A stretch of 64,000 nt of DNA from Oharaeibacter diazotrophicus (GCF_004362745.1 NZ_SNXY01000013.1:1-64000), one strand, 5' to 3'. Counted from the stretch's first letter, positions 8,601 through 16,801 are shown. Numbers and translations: made by a program. The notes: generated by a model not told the origin, from the letters alone.

Positions 8601-9223
8601 ACGCCCCGGCCCTCGGCACCGCGTCCGCCGGGCCGGTCGGCTGGACCGCCGACGCGCTCTACGAGTATCTCCGCACCGGCGGGGCCGCCGGCCACGGCGC
8701 CGCGGCCGGACCGATGGCGGCGGTGGTCGCCAGCCTGTCGGCGCTGCCCGACGCCGACATCCGGGCGATGGCGACCTATCTCGCCACCCTCGACGGCCCG
8801 GCGGTGACGCCCGAGACGGCCGCCCGCCAGACCGCCGACGCGCTTTCCGCCGCCGAGGCGGCGCGGACGGTCGCGGCCGAGATCGCGCCGGCGGGCGCGC
8901 GGATCTTCGAGGGCGCCTGTTCGTCCTGCCACGAGGGCGGCCCGCTCGCCGCGCTGGCGCTGTCGACGTCGCTGCACGCGGCCGCGCCGACCAACGCGCT
9001 CGCCGCGCTCCTCCACGGCGTCGACGCCCCCGCCGCCTTCGCGCACCGGGCGGCGCTACCCGAGGAGGTCATGGCCATGCCCTCCTTCGCCGCCTCGCTC
9101 TCCGACCGCCAGCTCGCCGACCTCCTCGCCTACCTCCGCGCCCGCTTCGCCCCCGCCGCCCCCGCCTGGGACGCCTCGGCCGCGACCGTCGCCGCCGGGC
9201 GGGGCGCGTTCGCGGGCGGGTAG
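5657..9223 (+). CDS. nicB: Nicotinate dehydrogenase-like Mo subunit fused to tri-heme cytochrome c (NicB type)
   Basis: A 1188-residue protein starting at GTG within the nicA stop. Residues 1 to about 735 are the molybdopterin-binding xanthine-oxidase-type domain (split aldehyde oxidase fold, for example GVGESASVPSAAAIVNAVYD near its end). A hydrophobic segment near residues 750-775 follows. The C-terminal region has three c-type heme motifs: CAACH (807-811), CSACH (953-957) and CSSCH (1088-1092). This domain order and length match Pseudomonas NicB, which hydroxylates nicotinate to 6-hydroxynicotinate without an FAD subunit and passes electrons to the respiratory chain. The Mo domain probably faces the cytoplasm and the hemes the periplasm. 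A 6-hydroxynicotinate reductase cluster near 54.8 kb supports the assignment, but other N-heterocycles are possible. Confidence 0.85.
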   Translation: MTAPRERPAADHGAAADSLTVWRAGPAGREIFLAIDGAGAVTGFNGHVDLGTGIRTALAQIVAEELDVAPAAVAMVLGTTGAAPDQGPTIASETIQVAAEPLRRAAATARTWLLARAAERFAAPVDGLSVDDGLVRHGNEAVGFGELVRGGPHAIALDPSAPVKPVAAYRVVGTSTPRVDIADKTLGRWTYVHDVRVPGMLHGRVVRPPHVGWDHGPGVGSSLIAVDEASVSGIAGVVAVVVVGDFVGVVATREEIAATAADRLAVTWAEQPTRPDLSDLEAAIRANPAKTRVLADRGDVERALAAATPAMNRTYVWPYQMHGSIGPSCAVADVRADGVTVWSGTQNPHFMRRDLARLLDLPETAIVVERLEAAGCYGRNCADDVTADAALLSRAVGRPVRVQLTRAQEHGWEPKGAAQVIDVRGGLDREGGPIGYDFETRYPSNLAPTLALILTGKVPPVPDVVEMGDRTAIPPYAFGNLRVAVHDMPPLARASWFRGVSAMPNSFAHESFVDELAAAAGVDPIEYRLRYLTDPRAIDLVHAVRERAGWTARTRWGTEGGEGDLLYGRGFAYAVYVHGKFPGTAAAWSAWVADVAVNRRTGEVAVTRVTVGQDSGLMINPDGVRHQIHGNVVQSVGRVLKEKVAFGPAGVESLEWGGYPLLTFEELPEIDVVMLPRPDEPPLGVGESASVPSAAAIVNAVYDATGLRFRELPLTPDRVLAALRARGLSTSEPPRLPGPRAGEKHGGEKRRRWFGLGAAGLAGAAFAGLATLSPIRGAFPEIARPDPAAFSAAAVERGRLVAAAGACAACHDGPDGTPLSGGRAFATPFGTVHAANVSPDAVTGIGAWSYPAFVRAMREGVSRDGRHLYPVHPYTSFVDVADADLQDLYAYVMSAAPVRAPTPPAEMRPPFGFRPLMAGWNALFLRPTAVAADPARGEAWNRGAYLVEGLGHCSACHSPRNALGAEARGAARWSGGEADGWHAPALGTASAGPVGWTADALYEYLRTGGAAGHGAAAGPMAAVVASLSALPDADIRAMATYLATLDGPAVTPETAARQTADALSAAEAARTVAAEIAPAGARIFEGACSSCHEGGPLAALALSTSLHAAAPTNALAALLHGVDAPAAFAHRAALPEEVMAMPSFAASLSDRQLADLLAYLRARFAPAAPAWDASAATVAAGRGAFAGG

Positions 9224-9334
9224 GGGAGGGGGTGTCCCGGCAGCCCTCGCAGACCCGCGCGAACCGGCGCTTCCGGTTGCAATCGGTGGAGGCAGCGATA
9301 CGCTCGGGCGCGGCGATGAAAGGAGCGCCAGGAG

Positions 9335-9622
9335 ATGGAAATCGACCCGGAGAACATATCGGCCGAGGAGTTCGACAAAGAAGACGACCTGGATATTGAG
9401 CTCGATCCGGCAACCGTGACGGACAAAGAGCGCCTCGTCGAGTTCATCAAAAATCTCATGATGGACTTCGAAAAAAATAAGGATCGCTGGGAGAGCTGGA
9501 CTATCGATGATTATCTGGAGGCGATGGCCGCATTTTTGCACGACACCAGAGTGGACAATAAGATAACAAACAAGTTTCAGATGGTAGCCGTGTGTCTCGT
9601 GGCGGCGAGCGCATATGAATAG
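9335..9622 (+). CDS. Small acidic protein, DUF7660-like
   Basis: A 95-residue protein with AAGGAG about 9 bases before its ATG. It has a strongly acidic N-terminus and a helical core with WESWTIDDYLEAMAAFLHD and a C-terminal VCLVAASAYE. This resembles the DUF7660 family as I remember it; members are small and some sit among immunity genes. Base composition is close to 50 percent GC, far below the surrounding genes, which suggests horizontal acquisition. No partner toxin is visible nearby. Function unknown. Confidence 0.65.
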   Translation: MEIDPENISAEEFDKEDDLDIELDPATVTDKERLVEFIKNLMMDFEKNKDRWESWTIDDYLEAMAAFLHDTRVDNKITNKFQMVAVCLVAASAYE

Positions 9623-10005
9623 TGGATTTTGTCGCTTGAAGCTTCTCGGAACTCCAGATCGTCCCGACTTGTCTTGAATTGTCAGAAAAACTGATTTCTA
9701 GACCGATTCTGAACGAATTGACGTTGGCATCCTGAAAGGCAGAACACCGCGACCCTGCGTCGGCGATCAAATCATCCCGTCGTCAGTTTATCGTTTTCGA
9801 TCACCGTCCCATGGCATTTGTATATTCACCAATTTTGTACCTGTCTTTGGCGATCAAATACTGAACGTGATCGTTGAAACAATGAGCCCAGTCGTCTTTG
9901 TTCTTGCCGAACGAGATGACAAACATCCCTCCCCCGCGGCCATTCAGCCGTGTCTCGCCCACAGGAGCAGGATGCGGCGGATACGGCTTCCGCGCCTGCC
10001 ATTTC
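9623..10005. other. AT-rich islet without a clear gene
   Basis: This stretch of about 380 bases has much lower GC than its surroundings, like the preceding small gene. I see no tRNA, integrase or flanking repeat. The only possible coding segment is a 41-codon minus-strand frame at 9801-9926, listed separately. Confidence 0.5.
9801..9926 (-). CDS. Possible 41-residue ORF or gene remnant
   Basis: The minus strand encodes MFVISFGKNKDDWAHCFNDH followed by 21 residues with balanced composition (VQYLIAKDRYKIGEYTNAMGR is split here as VQYLIAKDRY and KIGEYTNAMGR), ending in TGA. The residue mix is protein-like rather than the Arg/Pro/Ala-rich pattern of antisense frames here. GGGGGAGGG abuts the ATG with no spacing, and the frame stays open upstream, so it may be a truncated remnant. 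Function unknown. Confidence 0.25.
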   Translation of the reverse strand: MFVISFGKNKDDWAHCFNDHVQYLIAKDRYKIGEYTNAMGR

Positions 10006-12360
10006 CTACCCCTCCTCGCGCTCCGCCGCCGCGTTCATCTCCGCGAGCAGGGTTTCGACGTCGTCGTCGGGGAGGGTGACGCGGAGGCGACGTTCCAGCG
10101 TTGTGAAGAGGCCGAAGAAGCTGTCGCGGCCGTGCTCGATCACCGCGTCGGCCTCGGCGGCGGAGAGCGCGAGCCGGCGGACGAGGGCGGCGGCGAGCGC
10201 CGCGCGCGGGCCGGGGCGATCGATCACGAAGGCCGGCTGGGTGTCGCGGCGGATCGGGCGCTGGGGCGCCGGATGTCCCCAGGGGATCTCCAGCGTCAGC
10301 GGCAGGTCGCGCGAGGAGGCGCCGGCACGGAAGGTGACGGCGCCGCCGCCGGTGACCCACCGGCCGCGGGCGGTGTCGTAGCGCGCGAGGTCGGCGACCG
10401 TGACCGGGATCGCCACGTCCCGCCGTTCGCCGGCGGGGATCTCGACGACGGAGAAGCCCTTCAGGGCCCGGACCGGGCCCGCCCGGTCCGCGGCGTCGGC
10501 GGCATAGAGCTGCACCACCGCCCGGCCCGGCCGCCGGCCGCCGTTGGCGACCGTGACCGTCAGCGTCAGGGTGCCGTCGCGGCCGATCGTGGCGCGGTCG
10601 GCGGCGAGGCCCTCGTAGGCGAAGCGGGTGTAGGACAGGCCGTGGCCGAACGGGAACAGCGGTTCGAGGCCGAGCCGGTCGTACCAGCGGTGACCGACGT
10701 GGACGCCCTCGGCGTAGACGTGGCGGCCGTTCTCGCCGGGATAGCTGTGGATCGCCGGGATCTGCCCGAGCGCGGCGGGGAAGGTCGTCGTCAGCCGGCC
10801 CGACGGCTCGGCGCGGCCGAACACGAGGTCGGCGACCGCCCGGCCCATGCCCTGGCCGGCGAAGAATACCGCCAGCACCGCCCGCGTTTCGGCGAGCCAG
10901 GGCATCGCCACCGCGTCCGGCATGGCGGCGACGACCACAACCGGCACGCCGGTGGCGGCGAGCGCGGCGACGAGGTCGTCCTGGCCCGGGGCGAGGGCGA
11001 GGTCGCGGCGGTCGGCGTTCTCGCCGTCGGCGCCGACTTCGGTGTGCACGAACACGATCGCGACGTCGGCGGCGGATACGCCCGCGACCGCGGCGGCGAG
11101 GGCGCCGGGATCGGCGCCGTCCGCGCCGTGGCCGTCGAAATAGGTGATCTCGACCGCGGGGCCGGCGACCTCGCGGAGCGCGGCGAGCGGGATCTCGACC
11201 CGGGTCGGCCGGGTCGTCGCCGAGCCGGAGCCCTGGATCACCGGCGCGACCGCGGCGCGGCCGACCACGGCGAGGCGGAGGCCCGGGCGCGGCTCCAGCG
11301 GCAGGAGGTCGCCCTCGTTGCGCAGCAGCACCGCCGAGCGGGCGGCGAGACGGACAGCGAGCGCGTGGTGGGCGTCGGCGTCGAAGCCGGCTTCCGTGGC
11401 GCCGTCGCCGACGAGTGCCGCGCGGGCCGCGCGGGCCGCGTCCGCACGGGCGACGAGCGCGAGCACGCGGGCCGCCGCCTCGTCCAGCGCTTCGCGCGGC
11501 AGGCGGCCGTCCGCGAGCGCGGCGGCGAGGGCGGCGCGCCGGCTCGGGTTCTCGGGCATGTCGAGATCGCAGCCGGCGACGAGCGCGGCCGGGCGGTCCT
11601 TGACCGCGTGCCAGTCGGAGACGACCAGCCCGTCGAAGCCGAGGTCGCCGCGCAGGATGTCGGTCAGGAGCCGCCGGCTCTCGGACGCCTGCTCGCCGCC
11701 GAGGCGGTTGTACGCGGACATCACCGTCCAGGGCCGGCCCTTGGCGATGGCGCGGGCGAAGGCGGCGAGATGGACCTCGCGCAGCGCCCGCTCCTCGACC
11801 ACCGAGTCCATGGTGGTGCGCTCGATCTCGCTGTCGTTGCAGGCGAAATGCTTCAGGCAGACGCCGACGCCCTCGCCCTGCAGGCCGGCGATCAGCGCGC
11901 CGGCGAGGTCGCCGGAGAGGACCGGATCTTCCGAGTAGTATTCGTAGGCGCGGCCGGCGAGCGGAGTGCGGCGCAGATTCACCCCCGGCCCGAGCAGGAT
12001 GTCGACGCCGAGGGCGCGCGCCTCGCGGCTGAGGGCGGCGCCCATCTCTGCGAGGAGGTCTACGTCGAACGAGCAGGCGACCGCCGATCCGGTCGGGAAG
12101 CAGGTGGCGGGCAGGGTGCCGTCGTCGGCCGCGGCCGCGTCGGCGCGGCGGGCGACGGCGGCGAGGAAGGCGTCGAGCGGCGCGCCGACGCCGGCGGCGT
12201 CCTGGTCGCGGGCGACACGCAGGCCGTAGGTGCCGTCGGCCATGGTCAGGGCGCGGACGCCGAGCCGCGGCACCGCCGCGGTCCGCCACATGCCGGCACC
12301 GGAGACGAGGTCGAGCTTTTCCGCGTCGGTGAGGGCGGCGAGGGTGGCGGCGACGTCCAT
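10006..12360 (-). CDS. GH3-family beta-glucosidase
   Basis: A 784-residue glycoside hydrolase of family 3. An N-terminal TIM-barrel is followed by an alpha/beta sandwich and a C-terminal fibronectin-III-like domain starting near FPFGHGLSYTRFAYEG. The catalytic nucleophile is D249 in VVSDWHAV, and the substrate-binding Lys-His segment is seen in CLKHFACNDSE. No signal peptide is present, so it is probably cytoplasmic and splits imported oligosaccharides or glycosides. The ATG at 12360 was chosen because the upstream gene ends at 12363; a start 6 codons earlier would overlap it. It is the last gene of a minus-strand run with an isochorismatase-like hydrolase and a large glycosidase. Confidence 0.9.
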   Translation of the reverse strand: MDVAATLAALTDAEKLDLVSGAGMWRTAAVPRLGVRALTMADGTYGLRVARDQDAAGVGAPLDAFLAAVARRADAAAADDGTLPATCFPTGSAVACSFDVDLLAEMGAALSREARALGVDILLGPGVNLRRTPLAGRAYEYYSEDPVLSGDLAGALIAGLQGEGVGVCLKHFACNDSEIERTTMDSVVEERALREVHLAAFARAIAKGRPWTVMSAYNRLGGEQASESRRLLTDILRGDLGFDGLVVSDWHAVKDRPAALVAGCDLDMPENPSRRAALAAALADGRLPREALDEAAARVLALVARADAARAARAALVGDGATEAGFDADAHHALAVRLAARSAVLLRNEGDLLPLEPRPGLRLAVVGRAAVAPVIQGSGSATTRPTRVEIPLAALREVAGPAVEITYFDGHGADGADPGALAAAVAGVSAADVAIVFVHTEVGADGENADRRDLALAPGQDDLVAALAATGVPVVVVAAMPDAVAMPWLAETRAVLAVFFAGQGMGRAVADLVFGRAEPSGRLTTTFPAALGQIPAIHSYPGENGRHVYAEGVHVGHRWYDRLGLEPLFPFGHGLSYTRFAYEGLAADRATIGRDGTLTLTVTVANGGRRPGRAVVQLYAADAADRAGPVRALKGFSVVEIPAGERRDVAIPVTVADLARYDTARGRWVTGGGAVTFRAGASSRDLPLTLEIPWGHPAPQRPIRRDTQPAFVIDRPGPRAALAAALVRRLALSAAEADAVIEHGRDSFFGLFTTLERRLRVTLPDDDVETLLAEMNAAAEREEG

Positions 12361-12362
12361 GG

Positions 12363-12965
12363 TCAGCGCCCCGGCCAAGCGGCGAGCAGCTCGTCGGTGG
12401 TGACGACGTCGACCTGGCGGTCGAGCCGCGGCAGCAGCGTCCCGATCACGGCGCGGTGGGCCTCGTCGGAGCCGCTGGCGAGGGCGTCGGAAACGACGAC
12501 GGCGTGCAGGCCCATGTCGACGGCGTCGAGCAGGCTGGCGAGCACGCAGACGTCGGTCTCGACGCCGGTGAACACCACGGTGTCGACGCCGCGGCGGGCG
12601 AGGGCCGCGCGCAGCGCCGGCTCCTTCATCACGGAATAGGTCGGCTTGTCGAAGACACGGTCGGGCGTCGCGATGGCGGCGAGCGGGGCGACGAGGTCGA
12701 TCAGCTCCGGCGCGATCGCCTCGCCGGTGACGCCGCGCCAGTGCTCGTAATAATGCCGCCAGCGCCCGGCGGCGGCAGCCGGGTTCGGCGGCACGGTGAA
12801 GCGGGCGAAATAGCTGTCGCGCGGGTGGGCGGCGGCGATCCGGACCACGTTGGGCAGCACGGCGGAAAGACCCGGCGTGTGCCAGTCGGTCGCCTCGGCG
12901 AACAGGCGCTGCATGTCGATCACGAGATGGACGGCGCCGGGGCCGAGGGGAGCGTGGAGCGGCAT
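12363..12965 (-). CDS. Isochorismatase-family cysteine hydrolase
   Basis: A 200-residue protein of the isochorismatase/nicotinamidase superfamily. The Asp-Lys-Cys triad is visible: D in HLVIDMQRLF near the N-terminus, K in FDKPTYSVMK and the nucleophile C in GVETDVCVLASLLDAVDMG. Members hydrolyse amide or enol-ether bonds of small molecules; the substrate cannot be told. It lies 29 bp after the large glycosidase and 2 bp before the GH3 gene, so all three are probably one transcript. Confidence 0.85.
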   Translation of the reverse strand: MPLHAPLGPGAVHLVIDMQRLFAEATDWHTPGLSAVLPNVVRIAAAHPRDSYFARFTVPPNPAAAAGRWRHYYEHWRGVTGEAIAPELIDLVAPLAAIATPDRVFDKPTYSVMKEPALRAALARRGVDTVVFTGVETDVCVLASLLDAVDMGLHAVVVSDALASGSDEAHRAVIGTLLPRLDRQVDVVTTDELLAAWPGR

Positions 12966-12994
12966 CGGGTCTCCGGAGCGGGGGAGGGCGGGTG

Positions 12995-15925
12995 TCAGGA
13001 CCGCCGCGCCAGGAGCCGCGGCGGGGCGAGCAGCCCCGACGGCGGCGGCGCGGCGGCGAGCGGCGTGCCCTGGTGGTAGCGGTTGGCGGCGGTGTTGCGG
13101 ACGTCGAGTTCCAGGACGACCCGGCCGGCCCGGATGCCGAGCGCGAAGCGGCGGGCGCCGGCGACGCGGGTGCCGAGGTCGACGCCGTCGAGGCGGGCGG
13201 TCACGGTCTCGCCGACGGCGGGGAGATCCAGCGTCCAGGCGGCGGGGAAGGGCAGGTCGACCGTGCGGCGGTAGGTACCGGTGCCGGAGAAGGCCGCGAA
13301 GCCCTGCACCTCCCAGCCGCGATCGACCGCCACCTGCACGGGCCCGGCGCCGGGGACGGCGAGGGTCCAGCCGTCGGGGAGGTCGATCACGGCGATCGGG
13401 TCGGCTTCGGCCGGCGGCGGCGCCGGGTGGAGCGGGGGGGTGATTGCGTGAGGCTGCCAATCATCCTTCCCCTCAGGGGGTGAGGCGAAGCCGAACGCCG
13501 AGGAGGCGGGCGACTCCGAGGCAGGCAGTGGCCCGGAGGGCCGGAAGGGGTCGCCTTTGCGGGTCGGACCAGATGCGTTTTGGTCGAGCTGAGCCTCGAT
13601 CCGATCCAGAACGGGCGGGTAGACGGGAAAAAGGGCGACCCCTCCCCCTCGCTCCGCTCGGACCCTCCCCTGAGGGGAGGGATGAATTTCGGTGTCGAGC
13701 GAGTGCTCCGCGTCGACCGGCACGGCCGCGCCATCCCCTTCGCGAACGGCCCGGCCGTTCGCCTCTCGAACCTCCACGCCATCCGCCACCTCGACACACA
13801 GGATCTCCTGCGCGCCGAGCACCATCGCCCGATCCCATCCGATCTCCGTCCGGCGGCCGTCCTCGGGGTGCCAGCGGGTCGCGCTCGCGCGGCCCTCGGC
13901 GGGGCGGAGGATCCGCGGCCGGTCGGCGTCGTTGAGGATCGCGAGGCGGAGCGCGCCCGGAACGCGCATCGCCGCGCACCAGGTCGGCCCGCCCTCGAGG
14001 ACGACGGGCGCGAGCGGCGCGAGGTCGGCGGCGACGCGGGCGCGGACGGCGGCCTCGTCGGCGGGGCGGTCCGGGTCGATCCGCCCGGCGAGAACGGCGG
14101 CGGCGGCCCGGGCGCCAGCGTTCCGGCCGGCGCGGGCGGGCAGGGGGCCGGAGGCGACCACCCGGCCGCCGGCGTCGGCGAAGGCGGCGATCGCCGCGGC
14201 GGTGGCGGCGTCCGCGAGCGCCTCGACCGCCGGCAGCAGCAGCACCGACCGGCCGACGAGGGCGCCGGCGGCGATCGTGCCCTCCGAGACGATCTCGTGG
14301 CCGACGCCGGCTTCGGCGAGCGCCTTGGCCCACCAGCCGAAATGGCGGCCGCAGGCGGGCGCGGGGGTGCCGGCGCGGATGGTCTCGAGCGGATGGAGGA
14401 GCGCCACCGGCCGCACCGGCTCGCCGTCCTCGAGGAAGGCGGAGAGACGGGCGAGCTCGGCGAACACGGCCGAGCAGTCGGCCCACCAGGGTTCCCGGTC
14501 GATGCCCGGCGGGAAGTCGAAGCGCGGGTTCGGCACGTCCGAGCCGTCGGGCGCGCGGCCGTCGTCGAGGTAGACCGCGTGGAACAGGAACTGGCGGGCG
14601 CCGGCGAGGGTGTGGCGGACCGCCTGGGCGCGCAGGCGTTCGAGCGTCAGGTCCCACTGGCCGGTCCAGCCGGGGCGACCGCGCTCGCGGCCGGTGGAAT
14701 ATTGCTCGACGACGCAGCGGCTGCGTCCGTTCGCGCGGGCGACACTGTCGCCGATCCGGGCGGAGACCTGGGGGGCGTAGTCGCAGGCGTCGACCGCGGT
14801 CGCGGTGCGGAAGGCGTCGACCGCGAAGGGGTCGACGCCGGGCATGACGCGCGGGTCGACGCCGCCGAGGCCGTCGAACAGGCCGAAGGCGCCGACGTGG
14901 GTGAGGAGTTCGTGGCCGGTGAGGCCGAGGCCGAGGGCGTCGGCGCGCCGGCGCAGCGTGCCGAAGAAGGCGGCGTGCATCCGCTCGGCGTAGTCCTCGA
15001 GGAAGGCGGCGCGGAGGGCGTCGTCCCCGGCGGGATCGACGACGGCCAGCAGCACCCGTCCGAGGCCGGCGGCGTCGACCGTGGGGAAGGCGAGGACCGC
15101 CTCGTCCCAGAGCAGGCTGTTGCCGAGCATGCCGAAGCGGCCGTCCCAGTCCTGGAAGCCGGCGTAGGGGTGGTCGAAGAAGAAGCCGTCGACGACGCCC
15201 GGCCGGCGGGCGGCGTGGCGGGCGTAGCGCGCGTGGACGACGTCGGCGAAGCGCTCGGCGGTCTCGGGGCGGAGGTAGTTGACGAGCCGGGAGGTCTCGC
15301 AGCGCGCGGCGAGGAAGACGGTGACGGCAGCGCCCTGGGCGAGGCCCGCGACGTCGACGGTCGCGACCGCGCCGCGTTCGCCGGCGGGCTCTACGGTGGC
15401 GGGGAGCGCTTCCCCGCCCGGCCCGACCGCGGCGACCACCTGCCAGTCGCCCCAGACCGCCCGTCCGCCCTCGAGGCACCAGGCGCGGCCGGCGGGGCCG
15501 AGGAAGTCGAGGAAGGGCGAGCGGATGTCCGTGACCGCGACCGCGAGCGGGCCGACGGCCGGATCGGCGTTGCCGCGGGCCCAGAACAGGTGGCGCTCGC
15601 GCAGGTCGTCGCGGCCCGCGACGGTGCGGCCGCCGCCGTGGCCGGACATCCAGTTGTAGTCGTCGTAGACCGTCACCGCCATGCCGAGCCGGCCGGCGGC
15701 GTCGACGGCGCGATCCCAGGCGGCGAACCAGGCGTCGGAGAGATAGTCGGCGAGCGGCAGGCCGAGGCGGGCCTGCACCATCACGGTCATGATGCCGGCG
15801 CGCGCCATGTCGGCGAGGCCGGCGTCGATCTCGTCGGCCGCCGGCAGCCGCGGCCAGAACCAGAAGGCGGCCGGGCGGAAGCGGCGGTCTGGGTCGGCGA
15901 ACCAGGCGGGTGCGGTCGGCTCCAT
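12995..15925 (-). CDS. Large glycoside hydrolase (GH106/alpha-L-rhamnosidase-like), carrying an in-frame repeat insertion
   Basis: A 976-residue predicted cytoplasmic glycosidase. The N-terminus (FRPAAFWFWPRL, GIMTVMVQARLG, VTVYDDYNWMSG) resembles the barrel of bacterial GH106-like and related uncharacterised glycosyl hydrolases. The C-terminus, after about residue 835, looks like a GH2-type sugar-binding jelly roll (GTGTYRRTVDLPF ... ARLDGVDLGTRV). The ATG at 15925 has GGAGG 9 bases upstream; an alternative ATG at 15952 is possible. Between these domains, residues about 747-822 are low-complexity and Pro/Ser-rich, and they are encoded exactly by a 225-bp repeat element (13461-13685). Family assignment is tentative; whether the enzyme tolerates the insertion is unknown. 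Confidence 0.75.
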   Translation of the reverse strand: MEPTAPAWFADPDRRFRPAAFWFWPRLPAADEIDAGLADMARAGIMTVMVQARLGLPLADYLSDAWFAAWDRAVDAAGRLGMAVTVYDDYNWMSGHGGGRTVAGRDDLRERHLFWARGNADPAVGPLAVAVTDIRSPFLDFLGPAGRAWCLEGGRAVWGDWQVVAAVGPGGEALPATVEPAGERGAVATVDVAGLAQGAAVTVFLAARCETSRLVNYLRPETAERFADVVHARYARHAARRPGVVDGFFFDHPYAGFQDWDGRFGMLGNSLLWDEAVLAFPTVDAAGLGRVLLAVVDPAGDDALRAAFLEDYAERMHAAFFGTLRRRADALGLGLTGHELLTHVGAFGLFDGLGGVDPRVMPGVDPFAVDAFRTATAVDACDYAPQVSARIGDSVARANGRSRCVVEQYSTGRERGRPGWTGQWDLTLERLRAQAVRHTLAGARQFLFHAVYLDDGRAPDGSDVPNPRFDFPPGIDREPWWADCSAVFAELARLSAFLEDGEPVRPVALLHPLETIRAGTPAPACGRHFGWWAKALAEAGVGHEIVSEGTIAAGALVGRSVLLLPAVEALADAATAAAIAAFADAGGRVVASGPLPARAGRNAGARAAAAVLAGRIDPDRPADEAAVRARVAADLAPLAPVVLEGGPTWCAAMRVPGALRLAILNDADRPRILRPAEGRASATRWHPEDGRRTEIGWDRAMVLGAQEILCVEVADGVEVREANGRAVREGDGAAVPVDAEHSLDTEIHPSPQGRVRAERGGGVALFPVYPPVLDRIEAQLDQNASGPTRKGDPFRPSGPLPASESPASSAFGFASPPEGKDDWQPHAITPPLHPAPPPAEADPIAVIDLPDGWTLAVPGAGPVQVAVDRGWEVQGFAAFSGTGTYRRTVDLPFPAAWTLDLPAVGETVTARLDGVDLGTRVAGARRFALGIRAGRVVLELDVRNTAANRYHQGTPLAAAPPPSGLLAPPRLLARRS
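13461..13685. repeat. 225-bp repeat element with 20-bp terminal inverted repeats, inserted in frame in a CDS (copy 2)
   Basis: The left end (TCATCCTTCCCCTCAGGGGG, 13461-13480) and the reverse complement of the right end (13666-13685) agree at 18 of 20 positions. Just inside the left end is the family core GTGAGGCGAAGCCGAACGC with GGCGACTCCGAGGCAGG, also present in the intergenic copies near 4.8 and 36.0 kb. The span is 225 bp, exactly 75 codons, and the host gene stays open through it. A MITE- or RPE-like mobile repeat is the natural reading. Confidence 0.8.
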
Positions 15926-15954
15926 CGGCTCCGTCCTCCCCGTCCCGTCCATCC

Positions 15955-16770
15955 TCAACCCACGAAGGCGCGTTCCACCACGAACTGGCCGGGGGCGGCG
16001 TTGGAGCCCTCGGCGAGGCCGAAGTCCTCGAGGATGGACTTGGTCTCCTTCAGCATCGCCATCGAGCCGCAGATCATGCCGCGGTCGGTCTCCGGCGTGA
16101 TCGCGGGCACGCCGAGGTCGGCGAACAACTGCCCGGAGCGCATCAGGTCGGTGACGCGGCCCATGCGCGGCGACGGCTCGCGCGTGGTGGTGCCGTGGAA
16201 GCGCAGCTTGTCGGCGGCGATCTCGCCGATCAGCGGATCGGCGGCGATGCCGGCGACCAGTTCGCTCGCGTAGGTCAGTTCGGCGACCTCGCGGCAGGTC
16301 TGGACGAGGATCACCTCCTCGAACTTCTCGTAGGTCTCGGGGTCGCGCACCACCGAGGCGAAGGGCGCGACGCCGGTGCCGGTCGAGAACAGCCACAGCC
16401 GCCGGCCCGGCAGCAGCGCGTCGAGCACCAGCGTGCCGGTCGGCTTCTTGCGCATCAGCACGGTGTCGCCGGGACGGATCTTCTGCAGGTGCTCGGTCAG
16501 CGGCCCGTTCTCGACCTTGATCGAGAAGAACTCGACCTCCTCGTCCCACGACGGGCTGGCGATCGAATAGGCGCGGAACACCGGCCGCTCGGCGTTGGGC
16601 AGGCCGATCATCACGAACTCGCCGGAGCGGAAGCGCAGGCTGGCCGGGCGGGTGATGCGGAAGGAGAACAGGCGGTCTGTGTAGTGGCGCACCGACACCA
16701 CGGTCTCGGCGAACACGCCGTCGGGAATCGGGAAGCGCTGCGGCACGGCGTCGGACACGACTGCGGACAT
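15955..16770 (-). CDS. fpr: Ferredoxin--NADP+ reductase
   Basis: A 271-residue bacterial-type FNR, a cytoplasmic FAD enzyme exchanging electrons between NADPH and ferredoxin/flavodoxin. The FAD-binding motif RAYSIASPSWDEEVEFFS lies near residue 66 and the phosphate-binding GDTVLMRKKPTGTLV follows. The NADP domain has STGTGVAPFASVVRD and CGSMAML. The C-terminus VVERAFVG, ending in an aliphatic residue after Phe, is typical of subclass I proteobacterial Fpr. The length is normal. A glycosidase gene starts 29 bp downstream on the same strand, so it may share transcripts, although a functional link is not obvious. Confidence 0.93.
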   Translation of the reverse strand: MSAVVSDAVPQRFPIPDGVFAETVVSVRHYTDRLFSFRITRPASLRFRSGEFVMIGLPNAERPVFRAYSIASPSWDEEVEFFSIKVENGPLTEHLQKIRPGDTVLMRKKPTGTLVLDALLPGRRLWLFSTGTGVAPFASVVRDPETYEKFEEVILVQTCREVAELTYASELVAGIAADPLIGEIAADKLRFHGTTTREPSPRMGRVTDLMRSGQLFADLGVPAITPETDRGMICGSMAMLKETKSILEDFGLAEGSNAAPGQFVVERAFVG

Positions 16771-16801
16771 GGCGGAACTCGTCTCGGGCGGATCTCGTCT
16801 C

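Noticed and set aside
9898-12639. 900-codon plus-strand frame opposite the GH3 gene
   Set aside because: Composition is typical antisense (Arg, Gly, Ala, Asp) and the opposite strand encodes an intact GH3 enzyme.
13461-13685. Three-base target duplication AAT flanking the inserted repeat
   Set aside because: AAT occurs at both ends, but it overlaps the terminal repeats and three bases are too few to be convincing.
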